A program made the position numbers and the translations under genes. 64,000 nucleotides of DNA from Leptodactylus fallax. Lineage: Eukaryota > Chordata > Amphibia > Anura > Leptodactylidae. Shown here one piece after another: positions 1 to 11,167 of the stretch (position 1 is the stretch's first letter; the number at the start of each line of letters is the position of its first letter). The stretch is taken from the NCBI GenBank assembly GCA_947044405.1, contig CAMRHE010000652.1, positions 631,501 to 695,500 on the forward strand. The letters are read 5' to 3'. A model generated the notes under the pieces. That model did not search any database and was not told the origin of the DNA. It saw nothing but the letters and a program-made list of their open reading frames with translations.

Positions 1-361
1 CAGATGGTTTGGGGTGAGCTGGACCGCAGAGTGAAGGCAAAAGGGCCAACAAGTGCTAAGCATCTCTGGGAACTCCTTCAAGACTGTTGGAAGACCATTT
101 CAGGTGACTACCTCTTTAAGCTCATCAAGAGAATGCCAAGAGTGTGCAAAGCAGTAATCAAAGCAAAAGGTGGCTACTTTGAAGAACCTAGAATATAAGA
201 CATATTTTCAGTTGTTTCACACTTTTTTGTAAAGTAGATAATTCCACATGTGTTAATTCATAGTTTTGATGCCTTCAGTGTGAATCTACAATTTTTATAG
301 TCATGAAAATACAGAAAACTCTTGGAATGAGAAAGTGTGTCCAAACTTTTGGTCTGTACTG
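1..361 (+). mobile_element. Tc1/mariner element (Tc1-A), 3' end only
   Basis: The first 198 bases encode the last ~64 residues of a Tc1-like transposase, with the family's C-terminal wording (LDRRVKAKGPTSAKHLWELLQ, then RMPRVCKAVIKAKGGYF). The stop is at about 196-198. The tail that follows is the right terminal inverted repeat, ending in GGTCTGTACTG beside a TA at 362-363, which is the usual Tc1 target dinucleotide. The matching left end of this family lies at 48330-48662 in the same window. The catalytic core lies before the window start, so activity cannot be judged. Confidence 0.85.
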
Positions 362-1130
362 TACATCATATTATAATATATACATGAGCGTCATGTAAAA
401 GTAACTTGGTCTTACTCTATTAAGTGGTGATATCTGTTTTGTCACATCACACTCTGGATGCAGCGAAAGGCAAAACAAATGTATATAATATGAGCACACA
501 GTATTAGAAGTCAATAAAGTTAGTAAACTTTTCCATTGGTTAAAATTGTTATTGTATCAATTCGATTTGTTGCTAAAGTTTTATCTATTTTTCTCCTTAG
601 ATATTTCATATGTGAAAAAGCAGCAGTTCATTCATTGGGTCATTCATCAATCTTTTGTTCTAGCCAAATATATGCATGAATTATCTAACAATTAATTTTA
701 CAAACAGATTAATATGATGTGATTAATAGCAATGCATGATAAAAGTAATATAAGTCATAATTTACTTTATGCATGATTTCAGCCCTTCATGAATAATCCA
801 TTGTGTAAGAGCATGCAGCTTTGAGCATGGTCAGTGTGGTCAGGTGATTGACAAGGAGTATATTGTGACTTGGTGACCATGTTGGGCCCATTGTAAGTGT
901 AAGCATTGTCATGTAAACTGCAGTTCTGTGATGTCAAAAATAGGCCTAAGAAAAATTCAGGATGTATCAGAGAAGAAAAAAATTATAACACATCTAAAGA
1001 CGCCTATATTTATTTATTTATTTATTTATTTTGTCCTATGTAATCCATTATATTGAATATGTACTAGCAAATATATTTGAGAAACATCAAAAGGAAACTC
1101 ATATGTTAAAGCTACAGAAAACCTAAGTTA
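362..1130. other. AT-rich sequence without a recognisable gene
   Basis: No ORF with recognisable motifs and no inverted-repeat element was seen. It holds a short TATT microsatellite near 1010-1030. This stretch is absent before the paralogous copy at 48.66 kb, so it lies outside the duplicated block. Confidence 0.6.
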
Positions 1131-2066
<936 letters not shown>

Positions 2067-3154
2067 TATGTTTGTGAAAGTCACACATGAGGTTTGAGTG
2101 TAAGTGACAGCTGCCAGGACATGTAGGTTGAATGTACATTTTAATATACTTTAGTTCAGGAATATTTTATAGTAAAAGCTTTTGACAAAGATAATACAGA
2201 TAGCTTTTCGATATACAGTATTTGTTTAAAATTGACAAATGACAAAGGTTAATTGGGGTAATTTGATCATGGAATGATAAATATATTATTTATAGTGTGT
2301 AAAGCTGGATATAACCTATAACAAGTATTGTTTCATTGTATCACTGGTTATGTATTCTTACAAATGTACACATACACTTATATACTGTACAATTAACACC
2401 TACAAACATTGGGAAAATATAATTGTCTTACATGCAAATGAGATAAGCTAATCTTCATGAAAGGAAAATTAATATTAAAATCAAAGAATAAGTTATATCA
2501 AGATATATATTCTTCGTTTATTCTTCAAACTTCTGATTATAGAATGTGACATGTTTTGGAATATTTATGTTTTATAATATTTATTTCCTATATTGTTTAA
2601 TGTGTTTACATACATATACAATCATTACACAAGAATATACACATTTAATTTGGAAAAAGGATGTATTAAAAGTGATTGTGAGTAGAGTCAAAAAGTGCGG
2701 TGACATTCTACAAGTGTCTCAGTTTATACTATTCTTGGAGTATTTGGTGGTATCCAAAAGGTTAAAGGTCACAGTCTTCTGTGAAGAGTCAGTTGTTAAA
2801 AAAGACAAGGCAACTGTAAGATGTGGTATTATTCATATATCTTTTGAATAAATGAATAAAGTTGAATATTGTGTCTTAAATAAAAAGCACAATATTATTT
2901 AGTGAAGTAATGTTTAATAAAAAAAATATTTCTTTATTAAAAAGGATAGTAAAGTGATTGTACTTTAAAATGTATGATTAAGTATGAGAACATATTGGAA
3001 TATATTGATGTTTAGTATATTTGTGCTAAGTTATAACCGAAGAATAAATATTGTGAATGGTAATTAATAATGAAATCACATTATGTTTCAAGATTATGTT
3101 GAAATTTGTCATCACAAGTTAACTAATATATATATAATTGTATCCAAAGTACTA
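2067..3154. other. AT-rich flank within duplicated block A, no supported gene
   Basis: This kilobase is very AT-rich. It contains a 101-codon open frame at 2546-2851 that is repeated unchanged at 50066-50371. The near-identity of the surrounding non-coding DNA explains that conservation, so I do not call it a gene. Confidence 0.6.
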
Positions 3155-4515
3155 CCCTGTTTCCCCGAGAATAAGACAGCGTCTTATATTAATTTTTGCT
3201 CCCAAAGATGTGCTGTGTCTTATTTTCAGGGGATGTCTTATTATTTTTCCAATGAAGAAGAATTCACATTTATTGCTGAAAAAAAAAAAATTAACATTTA
3301 TTATATACGGTACTGTACAGTAGTTGTCATCACAACCAGCATAACCAGACAAACTATGAATCCTATCAACAATTTCTTACTATTCCCGTACCATTATTTC
3401 CATGTACAACAATTAACAGTATGGTACATTTACCAATATTTACGGTACGAATAGAAAGTAAAATTTATTCAATGACAGTTATGTCATCATCTTCTAGGAC
3501 ATCATCATAACAATCCAAACCATTAATTTCCCTGCACACAATATCATGACCCATAGTGTCCCCTGCACACAGTATCATGCCCCATCGTGGCCCCTGCACA
3601 CAGTATCATGCCCCATAGTGGCCCCTGCACACAGTATCATATCCCATAGTGGCCCCTGCACACAGTATTATATCCCATAGTGGCCCCTGCACACAGTATT
3701 ATATCCCATAGTGGCCCCTGCACACAGTATTATATCCCATAGTGGCCCCTGCACACAGTATTATATCCCATAGTGGCCCCTGCACACAGTATCATGTCCC
3801 ATAGTGGTCCCTGCACACAGTATTATATTCCATAGTGGCCCCTGCACACAGTATTATATCCCATAGTGGCCCCTGCACACAGTATTTTGCCCCATAGTGG
3901 CCCCTGCACACAGTATTTTGCCCCATAGTGGCCCCTGCACACAGTATTATATCCCATAGTGGCCCCTGCACTGAGTATTTTGCCCCATAGTGGCCCCCGC
4001 ACACACTATTATATGTCCCATTGTGGACCACACATGAACAATTATTATACTCTGGGGTCTTTTCAGACCCCAGAGTATAATGATTGGAGGCCCAGGGTAG
4101 GATAGAAACATAAAAAAACAATGTTGCTTACCTGTTCCTCGCTCCGGTCCGCTCCCTGCTACTTCGGCCTTCTTCAAAGTTGGACCAGGCCCATGTCACG
4201 TAATGTGGGCCGGCGTCGCAACGCAAAATGACGTCCGCTGACGTCTGCGACATCATCAAACAGGCCCGAAGCCTGGAGAAGCGTAGGAGAGGTAAGTACA
4301 TTGTTTTTTATGTTCCCTCACCAACTCTGGGCCTCCGATTATTATACTCCGGGGTCTTTTCAAAGACCCCCGAGTATAATGATAGCAGTGACTGTGGGGC
4401 TCGGCCCGCGGCCTCACATACTGTATATCCCGTATGTTCTGTTCGGGAATGCTGCGAAACGAAACCTCTCCTATGTCTTACTTTCGGGGGGTGTCTTATT
4501 TTCAGAGTAACACGG
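3155..4515. mobile_element. TA-flanked foldback DNA transposon with internal minisatellite, copy 1
   Basis: The left end CCCTGTTTCCCCGAGAATAA and the right end (complement CCGTGTTACTCTGAAAATAA) form imperfect inverted termini, each beside TA (3153-3154, 4516-4517). The interior has a 31-bp minisatellite at 3540-4010, then a foldback cassette at about 4041-4380. Each arm of the cassette starts or ends with its own short palindrome (ATTATACTC...GAGTATAAT). No transposase is present, so it is non-autonomous. The superfamily is uncertain; TA flanks would suit Tc1/mariner-like mobilisation. The paralogous copy is at 50671-51968. Confidence 0.75.
3540..4010. repeat. 31-bp minisatellite (unit CCCATAGTGGCCCCTGCACA + CAGTATTATAT)
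   Basis: About fifteen tandem copies of a 31-base unit, with variants such as TTTGCC replacing TATATC. The same unit recurs in six other transposons in this window (23450-24220, 25130-25490, 26930-27390, 29640-29890, 32815-33545 reversed, 51040-51470). Open frames across it are artefacts of the near multiple-of-three period. Confidence 0.9.
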
Positions 4516-4647
4516 TATTATGTGATTATTTGATAAAAATATTAATATCAATAATTGTTATATATGATATTAATATTTGTCATGTAAAAATAAGTATGAT
4601 ATATAAATAAATGATATGGTACACTGTGATATTATAGGGTTAGTAAA

Positions 4648-4888
4648 TGACCTAGTTTGGGGCGTCCGTTCTGGTGGAGGTGGAGCTGTGGGGTTCAGAA
4701 CTGCAGGATAGGCGTGTTTGTTTTCACTGTGACAATAATGCAGTGGTGTTCATCATTAATTCCCGGTCTGCGCGGTCCCCCCTGATGGAGTCCCTGCTAT
4801 CTGGTGCTTTGTTGCCTGGAATTGAATGTTAATGTGTCAGTGCACCATTTGCCAGGGGTGTTGAATACCGTGGCTGATGCTTTGTCTC
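4648..4888 (+). pseudogene. Ngaro/DIRS-type retrotransposon fragment (RNase H region)
   Basis: Translated in pieces it reads VCFHCDNNAVVFIINSRSA and later VHHLPGVLNTVADALS, the RNase H hallmark of DIRS/Ngaro retrotransposons (a D in HCDN, then the VPG.N..ADALSR block). The frames are broken between the two blocks. It is cut at 4888, where the paralogous copy at 52341 continues into the tyrosine recombinase. Confidence 0.65.
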
Positions 4889-5539
4889 TATAAAAACCCT
4901 TTCTCTGGGTACTCCCCAGATAGGAACTCAGCTCACGGCTCCACTCCGACAGGCGGATACCTTCCTCCCTCTGCTCGGTCTATTTAACTGGGGACGCCTC
5001 TGACTCCGACTCGGAGCTTCAGCTAGGCTCATCTATATCTGCTGCTACGCGGGAGTCATCTATGCGATAGAAACCCTACAGATCTCTGAGGACCCGGACT
5101 CATCCCCTCAAGTGGACATCTCTTTCTGCCACTGGATGACTGTTCTTCACGGATCCTTTCTCTTGTTCGGACGCTTTGCTCATTCTCCCTGAGTGCCCTT
5201 GCCAGGGCCTGCCTACTTCCAGAGCTCTCATCTTCCGATGGCTTTGGTCTGAGATTAGGGAGACCTATCGATTTAAGAGTACGGCTCTGCCTCCCGTGTG
5301 ACGGCTCTCTCCTCTAGAGCTGTTGGAGTTCCCGGGGCCTCCGGCATCAGGCTTATGCTTCCCAGGTCTGTAAGTATCCCACTGGGCCTCCATCCTTTTT
5401 CTCTAAGTTTCTCCAGATTCATTCTGTGGCCTCTGCTGATGCCAATTTGGGTTGTAAGTTTCTGGAAGCGGTTGAGTATTACAGGTTTGCATGGCCGTGT
5501 TATTCCCACCCTCTGGGACTGCTTTAGGACATCCCATGG
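4889..5539. other. Unassigned repeat-like sequence
   Basis: The sequence departs abruptly from the duplicated block. It contains a 154-codon open frame on the plus strand (5298-5762) and shorter minus-strand frames, none with a recognised domain. GC content is clearly higher than the flanks. It may be part of a retroelement (one frame is rich in D/S/E near 5000-5050) but I cannot name it. Confidence 0.4.
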
Positions 5540-5859
5540 TGCTGTGTCCCCCAGTGAAGTAGACAAGAAAGTGGGATTTTTGTGTACTCACCGTAAAATC
5601 CTTTTCTCGTTGTATTCACTGGGGGACACAGATCCCTCCCTTGTTTTTTTCAGTGTTCCTGCCCGAACTGTGTTGGTTCCTTTTTGGGTTCAGGCATTGT
5701 TGGTGGTTGTTGGTTCCATGTTCCTTTGTGTCTCTCTCTCCTACTGCTACGGTACAAACTGATTCATGCACAGTGGCTGTGGCAGGGTATAGCCTGGAGG
5801 CGGAGCCAACAGCTTTTGCTTTTTCCTAGTGTCTTGTCTCCTAGTGACCAGGTCTATAC
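5540..5859 (+). repeat. Dispersed repeat abutting the Polinton relic
   Basis: The last ~95 bases (ending TGACCAGGTCTATACC) closely resemble 62350-62435 (ending TGTCCAGGTCTATACC), so this is a dispersed family. A near-palindrome surrounds 5548-5630 (GTGTCCCCCAGTGAA ... TTCACTGGGGGACAC). Its right end touches the last readable base of the spliced gene at 5860, so it may have cut that gene. Confidence 0.55.
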
Positions 5860-6769
5860 CTGAAATGTTTTTGTCAGCGCTGCAAACTCTTGATAAAGGC
5901 GTACATTTGTTGCGCTGGTGAAAAGGCTGTGGTGCAGGTTCGCTCTTTTTCATCGGTTTGTCCTTGTACGGATGTGCCGGGGGTTGGCGCCGTGCCGGGG
6001 ATTTACCTTTTCCTGTTATTACACCTAAAAGAACATTAGACACTGTATCATGTATGAATTATAAACAAGCGATGAAACACGCTGTAGAATCAACACAGCC
6101 TAATTATATATACTTACAAGATTGGCTCGCTGTGCTCGGCCCTGCAGTTTCAGCTAGGCCCTGCTGAGTGTTGGGTTGTATGTTCTCTTTAAAAATATTT
6201 TTTCTTGATTTAGTAAATTTCCACTCTGTGAACACAATTCGAAATGTATGATTATAGATATTACACTTATTTTACTATATTGCATTTTTTCATTTTAAAC
6301 TACAATATGCGCTAGTACCTTTTTTAGCATGCGGCTTTGGTTCTGTCGTCTTTTTCACAGTGTCATAAGAATAACAGGCCTTCGGTGCTGGCAGTGGCTC
6401 CTCTATATGGGGTAAATTAGTAGCTGTATAAAATCAGCAAATAATGTTAGATTTTGCACACATTTTGTTAGATGTTTATATACATTTATGAAAAATACGT
6501 ACTGTTGAGGAACGGCTCCAAAATAGTGTCGGCGATACTCGTCTGACCGTCCGTTACAACACGTAGACCCGAGTCTACCTGTTCCTCAACAAACTGTGCT
6601 TCAAGAGCAGCCACTTTAAAAAGAATATAAAAAAGAATACATCTTACCAAAGCTGTATAGATCGTGTGTGTAAAAGCATAAAAAGTGTAAATAAACTCTA
6701 TTTACCTAGTTGAGAATCCGTAATCCTATCAAACAAATCTTGAAAACAACATTCATTCTGTTGCGACAT
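5860..6769 (-). CDS. Spliced Polinton-associated gene of unknown function, at least five coding exons
   Basis: I do not recognise the family. On the minus strand an ATG at 6769, directly after an AG acceptor, starts exon 1 (6769-6706). Exons 2-5 are 6613-6503, 6423-6319, 6225-6118 and 6024-5860. All four introns are 79-93 nt, have GT...AG ends, and split codons in the same phase (one base before the intron). Every exon is open in the required frame, giving about 184 residues. The protein starts MSQQNECCFQDLFDRITDSQ, has an acidic exon 2 (VEEQVDSGL), and turns basic and proline-rich in exon 5 (KGKSPARRQPP, KDKPMKKS), which could serve nuclear or DNA contact. A further 5' exon ending at 7076 appears non-coding. 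The last donor (5859-5858) lies in a dispersed repeat, so the true 3' end is probably lost. Long chance openness in one phase is possible but unlikely. Confidence 0.65.
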
Positions 6770-7076
6770 CTAAAATGAATATTTTATTAAAATAGGCTTA
6801 CTACGAAGCACACATCACGAGTTAACTTTCAAATACTATCGATTGTCTCACAAAATATAAAATAACGATATGATAAAATCCGTTTCAATAAATTTGCTAA
6901 CTAATTTTAACACACTGAAAACAACATACGTAAAAAAGAATGAAAATAAATAACAAAATAAATCACTGAAAACAAATATAAAAAACATGCGTAAACTATT
7001 GGATAAAAACGAATGAAAATAAATAACAAAATAAATCAATTTCAAATATATATAATGCGTGAAAAAACTACTTACG

Positions 7077-7218
7077 TTTCTGTATGATCAGCCACGAGGG
7101 TCTTGGCAGCTATGTTCTGAAATACACTACTGCTTGATCTGAATGTGTTGTCCAAGGCCTGAGAGCACAAGCTTGTATAGGCTGTAACAGACTCCGCCCA
7201 CTAGGGTATGGTGGGCGG
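7077..7218. promoter_or_regulatory. Putative divergent promoter with inverted GC boxes
   Basis: Two GC boxes face each other as a perfect 8-base inverted repeat, CCGCCCAC (7194-7201) and GTGGGCGG (7211-7218), nine bases apart. On the minus strand TATACAAG (7179-7172) lies about 20 bases downstream of the first box, suitable as a TATA-like element for the spliced gene whose first exon would then end at 7076 (donor GTAAGTAG). Promoter function is inferred. Confidence 0.45.
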
Positions 7219-7273
7219 TGTGAAGGAGGAGGAGAGAAGTATACACATGGGGATTAATTTATTTATCAATAGA

Positions 7274-7444
7274 TTATTCCTTTATACTGTGAAACTTTAT
7301 ATAATATGCAATGAAAGCTTTGCGGATATAGCACAAGCGTATGAAATAAGCACGCATAATCGGTACAGTCATGACGTAAAGTGGTTCGGCTACCCTGCAA
7401 AATTTAATAGCTGGATTGCTGAAGAGCAACTAACTTCTATATAA
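7274..7444 (+). pseudogene. Polinton integrase C-terminal tail with chromodomain-like motif
   Basis: The end of the open frame reads HDVKWFGYPAKFNSWIAEEQL, matching the chromodomain core (VKW.GYP....SW) that closes many Polinton integrases. The catalytic DDE core of the integrase is absent upstream, where the promoter and spliced minus-strand gene lie instead. Residues before about 7310 do not look like integrase. The stop TAA at 7442-7444 lies four bases before the next start. This is a remnant; a stand-alone chromodomain protein is less likely. Confidence 0.5.
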
Positions 7445-7447
7445 GCC

Positions 7448-8214
7448 ATGGAATCTGGGTCCTTTTTTATAACGCTACCTTGTAATGCTTCATCCGAAAT
7501 TTACCCTGAAAATTCAATAGGTATTTACACAACCAAACTAGCAAAAAGCCGTTCATTTGACCGGTCCTTATGAGGTCGCTATGACCGAAATCCAGTATCC
7601 GTATAGCTGGTATACTGTCGGATCGCAAGAAGGCTCCTTCTTCTTAGGTAAAAAAGGTGAAGTGCTAATTGAATACCGCATAAAATCGGGCTTTTATTCA
7701 TCGGCCGCCGAAGTTGTAAAAGCTATTAATGATACCATTGAAAACTTAAAAATTTTGAGTGATCCCTTTAGATTGAAACATGAACCCATAAAAAGGGCTG
7801 TTTATACCCCCGAATCGCCGACACACATTTTTATGCCTGGTGAAAAGCTCGCGCCTATTTTAGGACTACGCAGATATGTTGAGGGATCTATCGAAAACAA
7901 TCAGCCCGAGAGGCGCGGCATGTATGCGGACATACATGCCGATTTTTATACACTATTTGTTTATTCAGACATTGTTCAGCATTCACTTGTTGGAAATTCG
8001 TATACACAACTTTTAAAAACAGTTGAAATTACTGGCAGAAACAACGAGATTGTCTCCCTAAGGTATATGACCCGACTATATTCCGGTATCCAAGCATAAT
8101 TTCGATACAATCTCAATAGCCATCCTAACAGACCAATCTCGAGCTGTTAAATTCAGGTACGGTAAAACCATAGTGCGATTACATTTCAGACCCTGCAAGG
8201 AGGCGACACGCTAA
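7448..8214 (+). pseudogene. Polinton virion-type protein (candidate minor capsid protein), frameshifted
   Basis: The ATG at 7448 starts MESGSFFITLPCNASSEIYP and continues to YTTKLAKS. After a one-base shift near 7550 comes HLTGPYEVAMTEIQYPYSWY, a strongly conserved signature of a virion protein family in Polintons. A second shift near 8095 leads into the C-terminal block FDTISIAILTDQ ... TIVRLHFRP, ending at TAA 8212-8214. About 255 residues in all. I assign it to the minor (penton-like) capsid role from gene order and size, with moderate certainty; the precise structural role of this family is from memory. Two frameshifts make it a pseudogene. Confidence 0.65.
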
Positions 8215-8216
8215 AA

Positions 8217-8651
8217 ATGCTGTCCCATAGACTGTACGGCGATACCAGTGTGTATGCTCATTACTACGTTAATCAGGCAGGTCTGGGGTTAGAAGGATTC
8301 CATGGCTCTCCATATATGTACGGGTCTGGCCTTGCTGGATTGTTTCGCGGTCTTTTTAGATGAGCTGTACCTCTTTTCAGGAGGGGGCTCAAGCTTGTGA
8401 AACCGCATGTAAAAACTGTGGCCAGAAATATCGCTAAAAACGCTGTCACGAGTATATCATCAGTTGTGATGGATAAATTAAATCAACCCCCAAAAGATCA
8501 GAAAGGCTCGGGCCTTGTTTATGTTGTGAAAAAATCCGCTAAAAGAAAATCCACTTCACTGTTCCCACCCCTACTCAAGAATAAAACTTCCCCATGTAAA
8601 AGACGGAAGCATCAGAAAGCTGCTAGACGATCCAGAGACGACATCTTTTAG
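8217..8651 (+). pseudogene. Small basic virion-type protein (pX/pVI-like), one nonsense codon
   Basis: From the ATG at 8217 the frame runs to a stop at 8649-8651 with a single internal TGA at 8361-8363. The N-terminal part is glycine and tyrosine rich (YGSGLAGLFRGLFR), followed by a putative amphipathic stretch (VPLFRRGLKLVK) and a lysine/arginine-rich tail (KKSAKRKS, KRRKHQKAARRS). This layout resembles small core or membrane-active proteins of Polintons and adintoviruses, encoded between capsid genes. It starts three bases after the previous stop. Apart from the TGA the frame is intact over 145 codons. Confidence 0.55.
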
Positions 8652-8660
8652 TGAAATAAC

Positions 8661-9962
8661 ATGGCCTTCATACACGACGGATCTGTGGAGTGCACCAAAT
8701 CAGAGCTAGATATTTTTGATTTACCACCGACGCAAACGAGTATTGAAAAATCGCTCTTTGTAGAAGTTCAGCCCATAGCTGCATTGGCCGACACTGACCG
8801 CTGGAGTTCTTCATTTCAGGAAGCGGTGAATATTATTATGATCTGAACAACACACTCTTGTATGTCAGCTGCCGTATTGTGAAGGCGGACAATACGGCTA
8901 TCCCCGCGGACGCTAATGTTGGGTTCATTAATTATCCAATCGCAACGCTTTTTTTCTCAGGCCGACGTGACGCTCGGCGACAGGCTTATTTCACGCTCAG
9001 ATAATTTGTATAGTTACAGAGCGTACATAGAGACTATTTTAAATTACAGTCCGCACGCACTGTCGTCGCAGTTTACGGCAGGCCTGTTCTACAAAGACAC
9101 TGCTGGTCATCATCATGAAAGAGCTCTTGGTGATAATTTAGGTTTTAACAAAAGGGCCAGGGCTACAGCACGCTCTAGACCTGTAGAGCTTTTGGGACCC
9201 ATTTTTGGTGATATATTTAATCAACCGAAACTCATACTGAATGGTCTGGACCTGAAAATTAAACTGTCCAGAAATAAAGATGCTTTTTGTCTGATGTCTG
9301 CAGATGCGGAGCATTTTAAAGTACAAATCTTACAAGCAGCTCTGTATGTAAAAAGAGTCCAGGTCTCCGCCGCTGTCAGAATAGGCCACAGTCAGGCCCT
9401 TCTATCAGCTACAGCAAAATATCCCATCGATAGAGTGTGCCTCAAGGTCTACAGTGTCCCAGCTGGAACGCAAATTACGAATCAGGAAAACCTGTTTCTG
9501 GGTCAGCTCCCTAAAACTGTAATAATAGGCTTTGCTGAAAATGAAGCCTTTAGCGGTTCATACAATCGTAATCCGCTATGTTTCCACCACTATAATGTGA
9601 ATCAGGCATCACTATATCTGGATGGACAACAAATTCCAGCTAGACCGTTTCAACCGAATTTTGAAACAGAATCTGCAGTGAGGGAGTACTCAGCCATTCT
9701 GCATATAGCAGGAAAGCAAAGAGCCGATAGTGGGTTAGCCATAGACAGAGACGAATTTATGAACGGTTACACATTTTTTGCATTTGATTTGTCACCGGAT
9801 CAAGAACCAGGAGGACATTTTTCACTCATTAAAACTGGGAATCTTAGAGCGGAGGTACGCTTTGCTCTGCCAACACCTCACACAGTGAATATGATAGTTT
9901 ACTCTATCAATACAAATATAGTGGAGATTAACAATAGAAGAGAACTGGTGTGTAACTTTTAG
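8661..9962 (+). pseudogene. Polinton major-capsid-like protein, two frameshifts
   Basis: ATG 8661 starts MAFIHDGSVECTKSELDIFD, a conserved opening in the metazoan family often annotated as F54H12.2-like, which I take to be the double-jelly-roll major capsid protein. A shift near 8803 changes frame into SGSGEYYYDLNNTLLYVSC. A run of seven T at about 8949-8955 shifts back into SQADVTLGDRLISRSDNLYS. From there 330 codons are uninterrupted to the stop at 9960-9962, including YRAYIETILNYS and GLFYKDTAGHHHE. Total about 433 residues. The gene sits nine bases after the basic-protein gene and 25 before the protease, as in an operon-like virion cluster. It cannot be translated whole. Confidence 0.75.
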
Positions 9963-9987
9963 CTAAAGCGAACTCCTAGATTGAGAA

Positions 9988-10524
9988 ATGAATAATCTAC
10001 AACTTACAATTCTCGCTAAATCTGATCCGTATATGAGCCGCATATTCGCTGGTGTATTTCCGTGCGATTTTCTACCAAGCGACCTGGTACTACAGAGGCC
10101 TAGCGCATTTATTGTGAATACAGATGATTCGCGTGAACGGGGCCAACATTGGGTGTTAATTATATAGTTACTGTATGATAAGAATGCTATTTTCTTTGAC
10201 TCTTACGGTTTATCACCCACTTTTGAAATGTACCCGCGATCCTTTATTCAATTTATAAAAAGGAATTGTGAGAGTTATATCTATCAAAATAGGCAATTAC
10301 AAGCCATGAACAGTTCTATTTGTGGAGCGTACACACTCTTCTTCTTATACAACCTATCGCGTGGAGTCTCTTATAGGAATGTTTTAGATTTCTTTAATAA
10401 AAAATGTGAGGATAATGATAACTTAGTTGAATTATTTATAAAAAATTCCTTGCCAGATTTTAAGGACAATTGTTCTTCATGGTGTATTTTTCATCAAATT
10501 TGCAAACCTCATTGTGTTGTATAA
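9988..10524 (+). pseudogene. Adenain-like cysteine protease (C5 family), one nonsense codon
   Basis: A 178-codon frame from ATG 9988 with one TAG at 10165-10167. The expected catalytic residues are all visible: His54 in GQHW, Asp71 in FFDSYG (adenovirus protease has Glu here), Gln105 seven residues before the nucleophile, and Cys112 in SSICGAYTLFFLY. In Polintons this protease (PRO) is thought to mature virion proteins, which fits its place next to the capsid gene. The stop lies between the His and Asp, so the product would be inactive. A second, shorter in-frame start at 10228 would lack the His. Confidence 0.85.
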
Positions 10525-11167
10525 TGTGTTACATAGGACCCTTTGTTTTAAATGAATGCTTAGCTATTTAGGAACTGCACCATTATTGTTGTCTGGATTA
10601 GAAAGTGAATAGCAGCCATTATTGTTTTCTGGAAATGTAATTAAATGAAAACATCTAAGTCTTAGAAGATTGCTTAGATAACCACATGCTATTGTTCCAT
10701 AGTGGGATAGGTAAATAATCAGGTTTCATTCAACACATGTGAGGATGATTAGATCAATCCTCAACAGCAAAAACAATCAGAGTTATTGCTCTATTGTCTA
10801 AATAGGTAAATAGGTAAACAAGCAGGTTTCTTGTTCCATTGTGAAAAAGGTAGACATTCTGGGAGCCAATTGTCAAATTTCTGTACGTTGTTTATTTGCT
10901 GAATAAACTTGTTAAACTATGCATTTTTGCTTGTGCTCAATTTGTATAACTGAATAAAACTTTTTAAACTTTGCATTTTTATTTGTGCTCAATTTGTATA
11001 ACATCACACCAACTCTGCTACCTAGTGGGGTCAGTGTGAATGGCCGGGGGTGGGGTGATGTGAAAAAAAATGCTGAAAGTGATGAAATGAACAAAATATT
11101 ATTTCTTAATAAACATTATATGGAATATAGTAATTGTAAAAAAACATGCTATTTTTTATTCCTATGC
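10525..11167 (+). other. 3' flank of the Polinton gene cluster with two polyadenylation signals
   Basis: No gene seen. AATAAA occurs at 10902-10907 and 10953-10958 inside two diverged copies of a ~51-base segment (GAATAAA.CTTTTTAAACT..GCATTTTT then TTGTGCTCAATTTGTATAAC). These could end transcripts of the plus-strand virion genes. The CACCCC/GGGGTG-rich block near 11030-11060 differs in composition from the surroundings. Confidence 0.5.

Larger units (their letters stand above)
5860..10960. mobile_element. Decayed Polinton/Maverick, internal part
   Basis: Plus-strand order is integrase tail (chromodomain-like), virion-type protein, small basic protein, major-capsid-like protein, then adenain-like protease, the gene set of Polintons and the related adintoviruses. 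A spliced gene lies on the minus strand. DNA polymerase B, the packaging ATPase, the integrase core and terminal inverted repeats were not found. Most plus-strand genes carry frameshifts or stops, so the element is dead as a unit. It is bounded by a dispersed repeat on the left and by a satellite from 11168 on the right. Confidence 0.8.

Noticed and set aside
2546..2851. 101-codon frame repeated unchanged at 50066-50371
   Set aside because: The surrounding non-coding DNA is equally conserved by the segmental duplication; no domain or codon signal.
5298..5762. 154-codon frame before the Polinton
   Set aside because: No recognised domain, and it runs into a dispersed repeat.
6319..6769. An LxCxE retinoblastoma-binding motif in the spliced gene, as in some adintovirus accessory proteins
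   Set aside because: No such motif is present in any of the five exons.
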